Shown here in pieces: positions 27,089 to 37,518 of a DNA stretch of 64,000 bases. Under the pieces are notes generated by a model that was given only the letters and a program-made list of their open reading frames with translations, was not told where the DNA came from and did no database searches. Numbering within the stretch: position 1 is the stretch's first letter; each line of letters opens with the position of its first letter. The stretch is from Candidatus Endomicrobiellum glyptotermitis. GTDB taxonomy: Bacteria; Elusimicrobiota; Endomicrobiia; Endomicrobiales; Endomicrobiaceae. Both the position numbers and the translations under genes were made by a program. The stretch lies in the NCBI GenBank assembly GCA_031267715.1, contig JAIRYQ010000001.1:94127-158126 (forward strand). The letters run 5' to 3'.

Positions 27089-28966
27089 ATGGCAAAGATT
27101 ATAGGGATAGATTTAGGGACGTCAAATTCCGCGGCAGCTGTTATGGAAGGTGGAAAGATAACTCTTATTCCTTCAGCTGAGGGGACAACATTGGGGGGCA
27201 AAGCATTTCCATCTTATGTTGCATTTACGAAGGATGGACAACTTTTAGTTGGTGAACCCGCAAGAAGACAGGCAGTTACAAATCCTGGAGGAACTTTAAG
27301 TGCCTTTAAGAGAAAAATGGGTACAGACTATAAATATAATGTAAATGGCAAGGAATTTACTCCCCAGCAGCTTTCGGCCTTTATACTTCAAAAGATAAAG
27401 AAAGATACGGAAGCTTACTTGGGTGAAACGATATCTAAAGCTGTTATTACAGTACCGGCTTATTTTAATGATAATCAAAGGCAGGCTACAAAAGATGCAG
27501 GAGCAATAGCCGGTCTTGAAGTTGTAAGACTCGTAAACGAGCCTACAGCGGCATCTCTTGCTTATGGCATAGATAAGGTCGGCAAAGAACAAAAAATATT
27601 GGTTTTTGATCTTGGAGGAGGAACTCTTGATGTAACGATTATGGAGATGGGTGCGGAAGGGACTTTTGAGGTTCTTTCGACTTCGGGGGACACTCAACTT
27701 GGCGGAACTGATATGGATAATGCTTTAATTGACTATATTGCTGAAGATTTTAAAAAGATGAACGGCATAGATTTGAGGAAAGATAAAATGGCTGTTCAGC
27801 GTTTAAAAGAAACTTCTGAAAAGGCGAAGATCGAACTTTCAAATGTTCTAGAAACTGACATTAATCTTCCGTTTATTACAGCAGATGGGACAGGCCCAAA
27901 ACATTTAATGATGAAGTTTACTAGAGCGACACTCGAGAATTTAGTAAGACCTATTGTTGAAAGATGCAAGACTTCTATTGAACAAGCAATAAAAGACGCA
28001 AAACTTGCAACAGAAACGATTACAAAAATAATTCTAGTAGGCGGTCCTACTAGAATGCCAATCGTACAGGAGTTTGTTGAAGATTATGTAGGTAAAAAAG
28101 TAGAGCGGGGAATTGATCCTATGGAATGTGTGTGTTTTGGAGCGGCTATTCAGGCCGCGGTGTTAACGGGAGATGTCAAAGACATTCTTCTTTTAGATGT
28201 TACCCCTCTTACGCTTGGACTTGAGACTATGGGTGGCGTAAGAACAGCACTTATAGACAGGAACACTACAGTTCCGGCAAAGCGCTCTCAAATATTTTCA
28301 ACGGCAGCTGACAATCAGCCAAGCGTTGAAATTAACGTTCTTCAAGGCGAAAGATCTATGGCTAAGGATAATTTGTCTCTTGGTAGGTTCATGCTTGATG
28401 GAATACCTCCCGCGCCTAGAGGGGTTCCTCAAATAGAGGTTACTTTTGATATAGATGCAAATGGTATTTTACATGTTTCTGCAAAGGATAAGGGTACGGG
28501 GAAGGAGCAATCTATTAAAATATCTTCATCAACTAAACTTTCAAAGGAAGATATAGGCAAATATGTTAAAGAAGCAGAGCAGTATGCTTCTGAGGATTCG
28601 AGACGCAAAGAAGAAATTGAAGTAAGAAACGAAGCTGATAATCTTGTTTACTCAGTGGAAAAAAACTTAAAGGAGCATGGCGATAAAATTTCTGCAGATG
28701 ATAAACTTTCAGTTGAGCAAGCTTTGATTGCGGCGAAGGATGCTTTGAAGGGCAATGATATAGCGCCAATTAGATCAACCAAGGATGGGTTGACAAAAGT
28801 GTCACATAAACTTGCTGAGGCAATATATAGAGCTTCGCAAAGCCAAAATGTAAATACAGGTAGTGGTTCGCAACAGCAGGGATCTAGTGATGGCGGTCAA
28901 ACATCTTCTAATAGTGGAGAAAAAGTAGTCGATGCGGAAGTGGTTGAAGATAAAGATAAAAAATAA
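27089..28966 (+). CDS. dnaK: Chaperone DnaK (Hsp70)
   Basis: ATP-driven chaperone; 625 residues. The ATPase domain begins with '[15 protein letters not shown]' and includes '[13 protein letters not shown]' and '[13 protein letters not shown]'; the linker region has '[13 protein letters not shown]'. The substrate-binding domain follows, ending in a glycine/serine-rich tail and '[11 protein letters not shown]'. GAGGGGG lies before the ATG. No second CIRCE is seen in the 137 bases upstream, so expression is expected from the hrcA promoter. Confidence 0.96.
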   Translation: MAKIIGIDLGTSNSAAAVMEGGKITLIPSAEGTTLGGKAFPSYVAFTKDGQLLVGEPARRQAVTNPGGTLSAFKRKMGTDYKYNVNGKEFTPQQLSAFILQKIKKDTEAYLGETISKAVITVPAYFNDNQRQATKDAGAIAGLEVVRLVNEPTAASLAYGIDKVGKEQKILVFDLGGGTLDVTIMEMGAEGTFEVLSTSGDTQLGGTDMDNALIDYIAEDFKKMNGIDLRKDKMAVQRLKETSEKAKIELSNVLETDINLPFITADGTGPKHLMMKFTRATLENLVRPIVERCKTSIEQAIKDAKLATETITKIILVGGPTRMPIVQEFVEDYVGKKVERGIDPMECVCFGAAIQAAVLTGDVKDILLLDVTPLTLGLETMGGVRTALIDRNTTVPAKRSQIFSTAADNQPSVEINVLQGERSMAKDNLSLGRFMLDGIPPAPRGVPQIEVTFDIDANGILHVSAKDKGTGKEQSIKISSSTKLSKEDIGKYVKEAEQYASEDSRRKEEIEVRNEADNLVYSVEKNLKEHGDKISADDKLSVEQALIAAKDALKGNDIAPIRSTKDGLTKVSHKLAEAIYRASQSQNVNTGSGSQQQGSSDGGQTSSNSGEKVVDAEVVEDKDKK

Positions 28967-29252
28967 GTGATGTTTCTCTTTTAGGCTGACAAAATTAAAA
29001 AAACTGTAAAAATATGTACGAGATTTTTTTGCTCGTCTGTATTAATTAGTTCTTCAGTTATGGAGATATTTAGGGTTGCAGGATGGGGGATGTTGTGGGG
29101 GTCGAAGGTTGTTGGTGTCAGATAGTGGATACTAAAATTAAGGCATTATTAAAGGTAGTAAGAGATTCTTAGTTAGCATGGGTATAAAAGCCCCATAGGT
29201 AAAAAAGTTTTTGAGTAAATTAAAAGAGTAAGTGCTTAAGGAACAAAATAGA

Positions 29253-30374
29253 ATGAAATATGACTATTATGAATTGCTTGGAGTTAGTAAAAATGCTTCT
29301 TCAGATGAAATTAAATCAGCTTATAGAAAATTGGCTCTAAAATATCATCCAGATAAGAATCCAGGTAATAAAGAAGCTGAAGAGAAATTTAAAGGAATAA
29401 ATGAAGCTTATGAAGTGTTATCTGATGCTCAAAAGAGGCAGCAATATGATACTTTTGGACACGATTCTGCCGCCAGCAGTAGCGGTGGTGGGGGGTATAC
29501 TCAATATAGTGGTGATTTTTCAAATGTAGGAGATATTTTTGGAGATATTTTTGGAGATATTTTTGGTGGTAGCAAGCGCAGCAGCGAAAATTCCCAGAGG
29601 CGTGGAGAGGATTTACGCTATGATTTAGAAATTTCTTATCTTGATGCAATGAATGGTGCGGAAGTTTCAATCAGTATACCAAGAAAGGATGCTTGTTCGG
29701 CTTGTCATGGGACTGGCAGTAAAGACGGTTCTTCTCCAAAGCAATGTCCTAAGTGTAAGGGTAAAGGTCAAGTAAGATATTCCCAAGGTTTTTTTTCGCT
29801 CAGCCAAGAATGTCCGCAATGTAGGGGCAGGGGGAGTGTTATAGATAGACCTTGTTATGAGTGCAGAGGTGAGGGGACTACAAAGAATAGAAAATCCGTT
29901 ACGATAAGAATTCCTGCTGGTGCTGATGAAGGTACATCTTTAAAAGTACCAGGTTCAGGTAATGCAGGGGGTGCCAATGGATATCCAATAGGAGATTTAT
30001 ACGTTGTAATACATATGAAACAAACTGCTGGTTTTAAAAGGAATGGCGATGATTTATATACGGAAATTTCTATCTCTTTTCCGCAAGCCGCAATGGGGGT
30101 TGAGTATGATGTGCCTGCTTTGAGAGAATATGTAAAAGTAAGAGTTCCTTCATCTACTCAACCAGGAACTGTTTTGAGAGTGCGTGAACAAGGGTTTCCA
30201 AAACTTGGAAGAAAAAGTAGGGGAGATCTTTATGTTAAGATAAATATTTCTGTTCCTAAATCCATGAATGATATCCAAAAGCGAGCACTTTTTGAATATG
30301 CGAAATCTATGGGTGAAGTTCCAAAAAGTGCTCAATTTCAAAGCGACAGTCTTTTTAAGAAGATTTTCAAATGA
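29253..30374 (+). CDS. dnaJ: Chaperone DnaJ (Hsp40)
   Basis: Stimulates DnaK ATP hydrolysis and delivers substrates. 373 residues, starting at ATG 29253 after AAGGA. The J domain has 'KYHPDKNPG' with HPD, followed by a Gly/Phe-rich region containing a repeated 'GDIFGDIF' unit. Four zinc motifs follow ('CSACHGTG', 'CPKCKGKG', 'CPQCRGRG', 'CYECRGEG'), then the C-terminal substrate-binding domains. It is the last gene of the heat-shock operon, 286 bases after dnaK; that spacer holds no recognised gene. Confidence 0.95.
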   Translation: MKYDYYELLGVSKNASSDEIKSAYRKLALKYHPDKNPGNKEAEEKFKGINEAYEVLSDAQKRQQYDTFGHDSAASSSGGGGYTQYSGDFSNVGDIFGDIFGDIFGGSKRSSENSQRRGEDLRYDLEISYLDAMNGAEVSISIPRKDACSACHGTGSKDGSSPKQCPKCKGKGQVRYSQGFFSLSQECPQCRGRGSVIDRPCYECRGEGTTKNRKSVTIRIPAGADEGTSLKVPGSGNAGGANGYPIGDLYVVIHMKQTAGFKRNGDDLYTEISISFPQAAMGVEYDVPALREYVKVRVPSSTQPGTVLRVREQGFPKLGRKSRGDLYVKINISVPKSMNDIQKRALFEYAKSMGEVPKSAQFQSDSLFKKIFK

Positions 30375-30514
30375 TTTTCTATTGAAAAAATTGTTTATTT
30401 TATATAACATGTGCTTCGTATGGAGGGTAAGTATAAGTTGCGGTTTTTGCTTTGTTCGTGTAAAACTAGGTTCTTAAAATTTTTGAGGGAATTCCAGTGA
30501 AAAGGTGTGGAAAT

Positions 30515-30856
30515 ATGAACTATGAAAGTACGTTTATTGTTTCTCCTGAGTTGTCAACTGAAGGGGTTGAAGAAGTTACTGCGAAAGTACTAAAAGTTAT
30601 TGAAACTTCAGATGGAGTCGTTAAAGCAGTTCAGCAGCTTGGTAAGAAAAAACTTGCTTGTCCAATCGACAAATTTTATGAAGGGAGTTATGTTTATATT
30701 GAATTTGATGGAAATGGCTTGATGATCAAAGTACTTGAGAAATTTTTTAAATTTAATGATTCAATTATGAGATTTCTTACGCTTAAAAGTGGGGATAAAA
30801 AGGTTGCAGCAAAGCTCTCCGCTGTAAAGCAAAGTGATAAAATGGTAGGACCTTAA
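30515..30856 (+). CDS. rpsF: 30S ribosomal protein S6
   Basis: Binds 16S rRNA with S18 in the central domain of the small subunit. 113 residues from ATG 30515; homologues begin 'MxxYExTFIVSPEL', matching here. A GTG at 30497 has a good GAGGGA site and would add six residues, so the start is not certain. 'KKLACPIDKFYEGSYVYI' is typical of the family. It opens the conserved rpsF-ssb-rpsR-rplI-dnaB cluster. Confidence 0.92.
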   Translation: MNYESTFIVSPELSTEGVEEVTAKVLKVIETSDGVVKAVQQLGKKKLACPIDKFYEGSYVYIEFDGNGLMIKVLEKFFKFNDSIMRFLTLKSGDKKVAAKLSAVKQSDKMVGP

Positions 30857-30899
30857 TGTTGAAATGACGAAAATAAGTATGATAATAGAGGTAAAGTAA

Positions 30900-31385
30900 A
30901 TGAGCCAGCTGAGCAATCAACGGAATAGTTTTCGGTTACCAGAACAAAATATTGTTATTATTGTTGGTAGACTTACTAGAGATCCTGAGCTAAGACGTAC
31001 AAATACCGGAAAGGCGGTATGTTCTTTTGATATAGCTATCGGCAGGAGAACAAAAGATGCTGTTACAGGTGAATGGAGAGATGCTGATCCTACTTTTGTT
31101 TCTATCGTTGTTTGGGGTGATCAGGCAGAAAGATGTGGTAGTCACTTGAAAAAGGGGATACCCGTGCATGTGGAAGGAAGACTTCAAACTAATAAATGGG
31201 AAGGTAGTGACGGTGTTAAAAGAAGTCGTTTAGAGGTTCGGGCTTTAAGGGTACAGTTTCTTGCTGTAATTAAGCAAGAGGAGGAGTTGACATCAGATGT
31301 AAAAATAGCCGATACCAGTGGCAATATAAGCGAATTTTCTGGACAACTTGATGATGGTACTTCTGATGATGATGTACCGTTTTGA
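30900..31385 (+). CDS. ssb: Single-stranded DNA-binding protein
   Basis: Coats single-stranded DNA in replication and repair. 161 residues. The OB-fold shows 'NIVIIVGRLTRDPELRRT' and 'VEGRLQTNKWEGSDGVKRS'. The acidic C-terminal tail ends 'DDDVPF', the peptide that recruits partner proteins. It lies 43 bases after rpsF and 17 before rpsR, in the conserved ribosomal cluster. Confidence 0.95.
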   Translation: MSQLSNQRNSFRLPEQNIVIIVGRLTRDPELRRTNTGKAVCSFDIAIGRRTKDAVTGEWRDADPTFVSIVVWGDQAERCGSHLKKGIPVHVEGRLQTNKWEGSDGVKRSRLEVRALRVQFLAVIKQEEELTSDVKIADTSGNISEFSGQLDDGTSDDDVPF

Positions 31386-31402
31386 CGGATTAGGAGAAAA
31401 AA

Positions 31403-31708
31403 ATGGCATTTGTAAAGAGACCTGGATCACGGATGAGATCTCAAAATTCTTCAGTTAATAATCGAGGACGCCTAATAAATGGGAAATTCAAGAGGGGTGG
31501 TTCAATAAGAAGAAAAGTTTGTCGGTTCTGTGCGGATAAATTTGAAGTAGATTATAAAAGTGTAAGTTCACTTCGTGTGTTTATAACTGAAAGAGGTAAA
31601 ATACTTTCGGGGCGCATAACAGGTACGTGTGCGAAGCATCAAAGAAAGCTTGGCAGGTCGATTAAAAGAGCGAGAATGCTTGCCCTTTTGCCTTTTACAG
31701 TGAATTAG
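31403..31708 (+). CDS. rpsR: 30S ribosomal protein S18
   Basis: Partner of S6 on 16S rRNA. 101 residues, longer than the usual 70-80 owing to a basic N-terminal extension (about the first 35 residues). The conserved core begins '[17 protein letters not shown]' and includes '[17 protein letters not shown]'. 'RFCAD' followed by 'GTCAKHQ' keeps the Cys residues of the zinc-type S18. Confidence 0.95.
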   Translation: MAFVKRPGSRMRSQNSSVNNRGRLINGKFKRGGSIRRKVCRFCADKFEVDYKSVSSLRVFITERGKILSGRITGTCAKHQRKLGRSIKRARMLALLPFTVN

Positions 31709-31794
31709 AGTTTTTTTGCGGGGGAATGTTTCTTTTACAGAGAAATTAATTGAACGTAGTCATGGTTATGAGATACACATCGGAAGGAGAGGAG

Positions 31795-32244
31795 ATGAAA
31801 ATTATACTAATATCTGATGTCACTAATGTTGGGCGGCAAGGTGAAATTAAGAATGTCGCTGCTGGCTTTGCTAGGAATTATCTTGTTCCTATGAGTCTCG
31901 CTATGGAGGCAAATGCTCAAAATCTTAAAATTTTTAAAAAAGAAAGGGTAAGACTTGAAAAGCAAAGAGAAGGATTGATAGATAAGTCTAGAGAAATTGC
32001 TTCTAAAATGGAGGCTTTGAGATTTGTTGTAAAAGTTAAAGTTGGCGAAAGCGGTAGAGTTTTTGGTTCAGTAACTGCCTTAAATCTTGCAAAAATTTTT
32101 AAGGATAATGGTTTTGAGATAAAAAAACATGATATTTTCCTTCCTGATGGTATAAAAGAAATAGGCGATCATGAGATAAGCATAAGACTTCATCCAGAAG
32201 TTATTGCAAAAATAAAGCTTTCTGTTATAAGTGAAAAAGAATAA
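31795..32244 (+). CDS. rplI: 50S ribosomal protein L9
   Basis: Binds 23S rRNA near the L1 stalk and helps reading-frame fidelity. 149 residues from ATG 31795, chosen because AGGAGAGG lies directly upstream and L9 proteins begin 'MKIILxxDVxxxGxxG'. 'NVAAGFARNYLVP' is the family signature, followed by a long helix and the C-terminal domain with 'GSVTALNLAKIF'. Its end overlaps the dnaB start by 14 bases. Confidence 0.94.
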   Translation: MKIILISDVTNVGRQGEIKNVAAGFARNYLVPMSLAMEANAQNLKIFKKERVRLEKQREGLIDKSREIASKMEALRFVVKVKVGESGRVFGSVTALNLAKIFKDNGFEIKKHDIFLPDGIKEIGDHEISIRLHPEVIAKIKLSVISEKE

Positions 32245-33625
32245 TCTTAGTTCTAATAAAATATCAGATGTTTTTAAAGTTCCACCTCAGTCTATAGAGA
32301 TGGAGAAAGCTGCATTGGGCGCAATGCTCATAGAAAAAGAGGCTATTTTAAAAGTTGTAGACGTAATAAATGAGAATGATTTTTACAGCGACGTAAATAA
32401 ACAAATCTTTTTAGCAATTTATGAGCTTTATTCATTAAGTCAGATTGTAGATATATTAACTGTTTCCGAATCTCTTAAAAAAAAGAGAATATTTGATAAA
32501 ATAGGAGGTCTGCCTTATCTCACGGACTTGATTAATTTTGTGCAGACTGCTGCAAATGTGGAGTCTTATGCTTCTGTTATACGCGATAAGTCAATATTAA
32601 GGCAGCTTATTAACGCTGGTACTGCAATAGTTGAAGATTCGTTTGAAGAGCGGTGTACACCTGAAGAAGTGTTAGATAAATCGCAAGCAGTTTTGTTCAG
32701 TGTATCACAACGTAAAGGCGTAAAAAAAGGTTTTTTAACTGTTTCTAAACTTGTAAGACCTATGTTGGATAGCCTTGAAAAGCTGCATTCTGATCCGAGA
32801 AAAGTTTCAGGGCTTTCTACTGGTTTTGCAAATCTTGATTCAAAAACCACCGGTCTTCATCCATGTGAACTTGTAATTTTAGCGGCGCGTCCGTCTATGG
32901 GTAAGACTGCGTTTGCTCTGAACGTTGCGGAGCACGTAGCTGTAGTGCAAAAGAAACCGGTGGCTATTTTTTCGTTGGAAATGAAACAAGAAGCATTGAT
33001 GTTTAGGTTTCTTTCTTCCTTAGCCAGAGTCAATGCTATCAAATTGAGAAACGGACAATATAGTAGTGCGGATTGGCCAAGACTTACAACTGCTGCAGAA
33101 AAAATTGCTGAAGCTCCTATTTTTATTGATGATGATTCTAGTATAAGTGTTATGGAGATAAGGGTTAGAGCAAGAAAACTTGCAGCTGAACTTAAAGCAA
33201 AGAACACCCAACTTGCCTTAGTAATAATAGATTACATTCAATTTATAAGTACTTCTTCAAATAGAAAGCTTGAATCTCGCCAACAAGAAGTTGCTGATAT
33301 TTCTAGATCCCTTAAGACTTTGGCGAAAGACTTGGACGTTCCAGTTCTTGTTTTGTCGCAGCTTTCAAGGAGGACGGAAGATAGAGGAAGGAAAGACAGT
33401 AAGCCACAACTTTCCGATTTGCGAGATTCAGGGGCGATAGAACAGGATGCCGATATAGTTGCGATGCTTTATAGAGAAGGGTATTATAACAGAGAAGATC
33501 CAGAAGTACAGAAAAAAGCTACTCTTATATTGGGGAAACAGAGAAACGGACCGACGGGAGAGGTGAGTTTAGTTTTTGAGGGTGAATATATGAAATTTTA
33601 TGATGAATCCTCAAAGACAGAATAA
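32231..33625 (+). CDS. dnaB: Replicative DNA helicase DnaB
   Basis: Hexameric helicase unwinding DNA at the fork. 464 residues. An N-terminal DnaG-binding domain is followed by the RecA-like motor, with Walker A 'ARPSMGKT' (219-226), Walker B 'LALVIIDYIQFI' and the DnaB-specific 'LSQLSRRTEDR' and 'DSGAIEQDADIV'. GTG start inside rplI. No intein or insertion is seen. Confidence 0.95.
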   Translation: MKKNNLSSNKISDVFKVPPQSIEMEKAALGAMLIEKEAILKVVDVINENDFYSDVNKQIFLAIYELYSLSQIVDILTVSESLKKKRIFDKIGGLPYLTDLINFVQTAANVESYASVIRDKSILRQLINAGTAIVEDSFEERCTPEEVLDKSQAVLFSVSQRKGVKKGFLTVSKLVRPMLDSLEKLHSDPRKVSGLSTGFANLDSKTTGLHPCELVILAARPSMGKTAFALNVAEHVAVVQKKPVAIFSLEMKQEALMFRFLSSLARVNAIKLRNGQYSSADWPRLTTAAEKIAEAPIFIDDDSSISVMEIRVRARKLAAELKAKNTQLALVIIDYIQFISTSSNRKLESRQQEVADISRSLKTLAKDLDVPVLVLSQLSRRTEDRGRKDSKPQLSDLRDSGAIEQDADIVAMLYREGYYNREDPEVQKKATLILGKQRNGPTGEVSLVFEGEYMKFYDESSKTE

Positions 33626-33631
33626 TTCTTA

Positions 33632-34810
33632 ATGAATAAACAGACATCTGTTAGGGTAGTTTCAAATAGTAAATTGAGTGGGACGAAACAAACAATTTTT
33701 TTTAGGCAAAACTGGGTGGAAATTGATAAAAGTGATTTTCACTTCAATTTAAAAAAGATAAGAGAATATATTGCAAAAGACACTAAAATTATGGCCGTTA
33801 TAAAATCCGATGCTTATGGTCATGGTGCTGTTGCACTTGCGAGGGCAGCACAAGAAGCTGGTGTGGCTTGGGTTGCTGTTTCTTCACTTGAAGAAGGTAT
33901 AATCCTCAGAGAAGCGGATCTAAAATCTAATATTTTGATTTTAGAAAATGTTTTTCCTTATGAGAATTTTCAAGTTGCGGTAGCCCATTCTTTAACCCTT
34001 ACAATCTCTAAGATATCGGAGTTTACAAGTCTAGAAAATTTGGCGATAAAATTAAATAAGAAAATTGATTTTCATTTTAAGATAGATACTGGTATGGGAA
34101 GAATCGGATCGTTATCTGAAGCTGCATATTCAATACTGCAAAAAATCGCACAGAGTGACAAAGTGGCCATGGCTGGCATGTATACTCATTTTGCGGTTGC
34201 GGACACTGATCCTGTCTTCACACAATTACAGCTTAGCACTTTTACGAAAATTATTAGATTTGCACGTGCGAATCTTGGATTAAAATTCATTGCTCATGCT
34301 GCAAATTCAGCGGCATTGTTTAAAAGTAAGCGTACGCATCTTGACATGGTGCGCCCAGGATTAGGCCTTTACGGACTTACGCCTTTTAAATTTTCAGAAA
34401 GGTTTTTAAAAGTGAAGCCAGTTTTGTCATGGAAAACAAGAGTAACGTTTTTGAAGAAAGTTGCATCTGGTTTTTGCTTGAGTTATGGAAGGGCTTTTGT
34501 TACAAATAGAGTATCTCTTATTGCTACAATACCTGTTGGTTATAACGATGGCTATAATAGATTATTGTCTAATAAAGCGGACGTCTTGGTACGTGGAAAA
34601 CGTTGTCCGATTGTTGGAAGAATAACAATGAATATGACGATGATAGATGTAACTATGGTAAAGGATGTTGCTGTTGGCGACGAAGTGGTTTTGATAGGAA
34701 TGCAGGGCAAGGAACATGTGAAAGCTGACGAAATCGCAAAAATACGAAACACTATAAATTATGAAATTACATGTAATATATCCTCACGTATTCCGAGGAT
34801 TATAGTGTAA
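33632..34810 (+). CDS. alr: Alanine racemase
   Basis: PLP enzyme making D-alanine for peptidoglycan. 392 residues, with an N-terminal extension of about 25 residues before 'NWVEIDKSDFHFN'. The PLP lysine is Lys58 in 'AVIKSDAYGHGA'. The catalytic tyrosine lies in 'LSYGRAF' near residue 285, and 'TIPVGYNDGYNR' and 'GRITMNMTMIDVT' are typical. It starts six bases after dnaB. Its presence implies a peptidoglycan wall. Confidence 0.94.
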   Translation: MNKQTSVRVVSNSKLSGTKQTIFFRQNWVEIDKSDFHFNLKKIREYIAKDTKIMAVIKSDAYGHGAVALARAAQEAGVAWVAVSSLEEGIILREADLKSNILILENVFPYENFQVAVAHSLTLTISKISEFTSLENLAIKLNKKIDFHFKIDTGMGRIGSLSEAAYSILQKIAQSDKVAMAGMYTHFAVADTDPVFTQLQLSTFTKIIRFARANLGLKFIAHAANSAALFKSKRTHLDMVRPGLGLYGLTPFKFSERFLKVKPVLSWKTRVTFLKKVASGFCLSYGRAFVTNRVSLIATIPVGYNDGYNRLLSNKADVLVRGKRCPIVGRITMNMTMIDVTMVKDVAVGDEVVLIGMQGKEHVKADEIAKIRNTINYEITCNISSRIPRIIV

Positions 34811-35451
34811 TTAACCTGTCATGCAAAACAGAGGTTAGAGAGAGTTTATTAAATAAGGCTCCAAGTTTATTTGTTCAAGGTATTGTGTATAATAGCAGAG
34901 ATAGTAAAGATTTATAAAAGAATTCAAAGGGGTTATGAAAAAGATACTTTCATAATTTAGCGTTGTTATTAAGGGTTTAAATTTTGATTAAGATAGAAAG
35001 TTGAGATAAAAGTGTTATTGTTTCTCGGGAAAAATGAAATAAAGATAGAATTTTTTTTCTAAAAGGATAAGATGGGCATTATTTAGGTTTATTATCTCTT
35101 GCCTCGTCTTTAGAGGGTTTTGAGAAAGCTGTGAATGTGATGATGATAGAAACACTAGTGTTGCGTTAAAGGTTGATGTGTGTTGTGTCATTGAAGGGTA
35201 TTTGTATTTTCTCAAGGATAATTTAAAGTTGAAAGAAGATCCTGTTGTCCCATAGCGTGTGTGCTTTGTGGAATTACAAGTTTTATCTCCGTTATTGCTA
35301 AAAAAATAGTATTATTTGCTTTTGAGAATGAGAATAGGATTGAGTTTTGTCAGTAAGGAAAACAGGCAAGTTGTTGTTATTGATTTGTTTGGTTTATAAG
35401 TTCATGGATAGCCTTACATTATTATGATTGAGGTATATGTTTTTAGTTTAT
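34811..35451. other. Gap between alr and radA with possible coding remnants
   Basis: No intact gene. Plus-strand stretches near 35080-35150 ('GLLSLASSLEGFEKA') and 35165-35250 ('EGYLYFLKDNLKLKEDPVV') look like pieces of one dead gene in different frames. I cannot name the family. Confidence 0.35.
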
Positions 35452-36828
35452 ATGAATGTGAAAAAGCAAAAAAATAGGTTTTTATGCCAACAATGTGGAT
35501 ACAATTCTGCTCAATGGCTTGGTAAGTGTCCGTCTTGCGGAGCATGGAGCAGTTTTGTGGAAGAGAAATTTTCAATATCTGGTCAGAAGTCGTGTTTTAT
35601 ATCTAAACGACTTACAGATTTTTCGTCTGAAGTTTTAAAATTGAATGATATTTCGGTTAAAGATTTTTTAAGATATCGAACCGCAATAAAAGAGTTTGAC
35701 AATGTGATGGGGGGGGGGATTGTACCTGGTTCTTTAATACTCTTAGGCGGTGCACCTGGAATCGGAAAGTCTACGCTAATGTTACATATATCAAGTGCTT
35801 TGAGTTATGAAAATAAAGTTCTTTACGTGTCGGGTGAAGAGTCTCCTTCACAAGTTAAATCACGTGCTGAACGACTTAAAATAAAAAAAGATAATATTTT
35901 TTTAGTTACTGAAACAAATCTTCTGAGCATTATGGCTGCCATAGGTAAAATAGAACCTAAATTTTTGATTGTGGATTCAATTCAAACGACTTATCATCCT
36001 GAACTTTCGAGTGCTCCTGGTACAGTTGGGCAAGTGCGTGAAACAGCGGCGGAGTTACTAAGAGTCGCAAAGTCGAAGGGTATAACTGTGTTTCTTTTAG
36101 GTCATATCACAAAAGAAGGTGATTTAGCGGGTCCTAGGGTTTTAGAGCATATTGTTGATACTGTGTTATATTTTGAAAACGAACGGCAACATACATATAG
36201 AATTTTAAGAGTTTATAAAAACAGATTTGGACCTACAAGTGAAATCGGGATTTTTGAAATGAATTCGTGGGGTCTTTCTGAAATTTCTAATCCTTCGATT
36301 ACTTTTTTAGGGGAACGTACTTTAAATGCTTCTGGTAATATTGTAACTGTTTCAATTGAAGGAACAAGGCCTTTTCTTTTGGAAGTTCAAGCTCTTACTT
36401 CAAGAAGTGTGTTTGGAGTGCCACGTAGAATGGTTTCTGGGTATGACGCAAATCGTGTTACTATCCTTATAGCAGTTTTGGAAAAGAGATTAGGTCTATC
36501 TCTTGGGATGCAGGATGTATTTATAAATATTGCAGGTGGAGTAAGGATAAAAGAAACTTCTGTAGATTTGTCTGTTGCTTGCTCTATAATGTCTGCGAGT
36601 TTAGGTTTTATTTGCTCTAAAGATTTGATAGTTTTTGGAGAAGTTGGCCTTTCTGGTGAAATCCGTTCTGTAGCCCTTGCAGCGGAAAGAGTTTTTGAAG
36701 CAGAAAAACTCGGTTTTAAAAAAGCAATAATACCGAGCGATAATTTAAAAAGATTGCTATATAAAGGCAAGATAGATTTGATCGGCGTAGAAACTATTGA
36801 ATCTATGGTTAAAGTTTTGAAGCACTAA
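35452..36828 (+). CDS. radA: DNA repair protein RadA
   Basis: RecA-like ATPase acting on branched recombination intermediates. About 458 residues from ATG 35452; two upstream starts are possible (35428, 35437), but homologues start near the zinc finger. N-terminal zinc motif 'CQQCG' with 'CPSCGAW', Walker A 'GGAPGIGKST', the RadA-specific 'YKNRFG', and a C-terminal Lon-like domain. 'MGGGIVPG' is encoded by a run of ten G (35709-35718), a mutable tract inside a repair gene. It follows a decayed gap and converges with gmhA. Confidence 0.93.
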   Translation: MNVKKQKNRFLCQQCGYNSAQWLGKCPSCGAWSSFVEEKFSISGQKSCFISKRLTDFSSEVLKLNDISVKDFLRYRTAIKEFDNVMGGGIVPGSLILLGGAPGIGKSTLMLHISSALSYENKVLYVSGEESPSQVKSRAERLKIKKDNIFLVTETNLLSIMAAIGKIEPKFLIVDSIQTTYHPELSSAPGTVGQVRETAAELLRVAKSKGITVFLLGHITKEGDLAGPRVLEHIVDTVLYFENERQHTYRILRVYKNRFGPTSEIGIFEMNSWGLSEISNPSITFLGERTLNASGNIVTVSIEGTRPFLLEVQALTSRSVFGVPRRMVSGYDANRVTILIAVLEKRLGLSLGMQDVFINIAGGVRIKETSVDLSVACSIMSASLGFICSKDLIVFGEVGLSGEIRSVALAAERVFEAEKLGFKKAIIPSDNLKRLLYKGKIDLIGVETIESMVKVLKH

Positions 36829-36894
36829 TCTAGTTCATCGATCTTCTAACTTTAGAAAATATTATTTTTTCGGTTTGTGTTTAGAAGACGAAAA

Positions 36895-37473
36895 CTAATT
36901 TAAAATTTTTTCTTCGATGATTTTCGCGATAATGTGTATTAAAAGTATGTGGCATTCCTGAACTCTAGCCGTAATTTTTGATGGAGCGCAGTAACATAAA
37001 TCGCACATGTCTTTCATTCTTCCACCTTCAGAATTTGTCATACCTATTTTAAATACAGATAACTTTTTTGCTACCTCTAAGGCCTTTATGATGTTCAACG
37101 AATTTCCACTCGTTGATATGGCTATTAATACGTCGCCATTTCTGGCAAAGGCTTCAAGTTGACGACTAAAAATAAATTCATAACCTAAATCGTTGCCAAT
37201 AGCAGTTATTGCTGACATATTTTCAGATAGAGAGATGGAAGGAGCGGCTTTTCTGTTTTTTTCAAATCTTACAACTATTTCACTGGCAAAATGTAAAGCA
37301 TCAGCGGCAGAGCCGCCATTTCCGCAGGTAATTGTTTTTTTGTTGTTTTTGTAAGTTTCAACAATTTTGTTTGCAACATTATAAATATACTCAATCTGCT
37401 TAGGTTTAAGCATCTCTTTTTTTGCTTCAATACTGTCGTTTATGAGATTTTTGATGAGATTTTTAGTAGTCAT
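36895..37473 (-). CDS. gmhA: Sedoheptulose 7-phosphate isomerase
   Basis: First enzyme of ADP-heptose synthesis for LPS core. 192-residue SIS-domain protein with 'ITCGNGGSAADALHFASE' (phosphosugar-binding), 'ALHF' and 'DVLIAISTSGNS', and 'VQECHILLIHIIAKIIEE', whose Glu/His pair is catalytic in GmhA. The last gene of the minus-strand run pepP-efp-accB-accC-gmhA, 45 bases after accC. GmhB is at 11209-11796, so two pathway steps are intact in this window. Confidence 0.9.
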   Translation of the reverse strand: MTTKNLIKNLINDSIEAKKEMLKPKQIEYIYNVANKIVETYKNNKKTITCGNGGSAADALHFASEIVVRFEKNRKAAPSISLSENMSAITAIGNDLGYEFIFSRQLEAFARNGDVLIAISTSGNSLNIIKALEVAKKLSVFKIGMTNSEGGRMKDMCDLCYCAPSKITARVQECHILLIHIIAKIIEEKILN

Positions 37474-37518
37474 TGGTTAAACTCTATGTTTAAAAAATTA
37501 CAGAATTATCATACTTAT

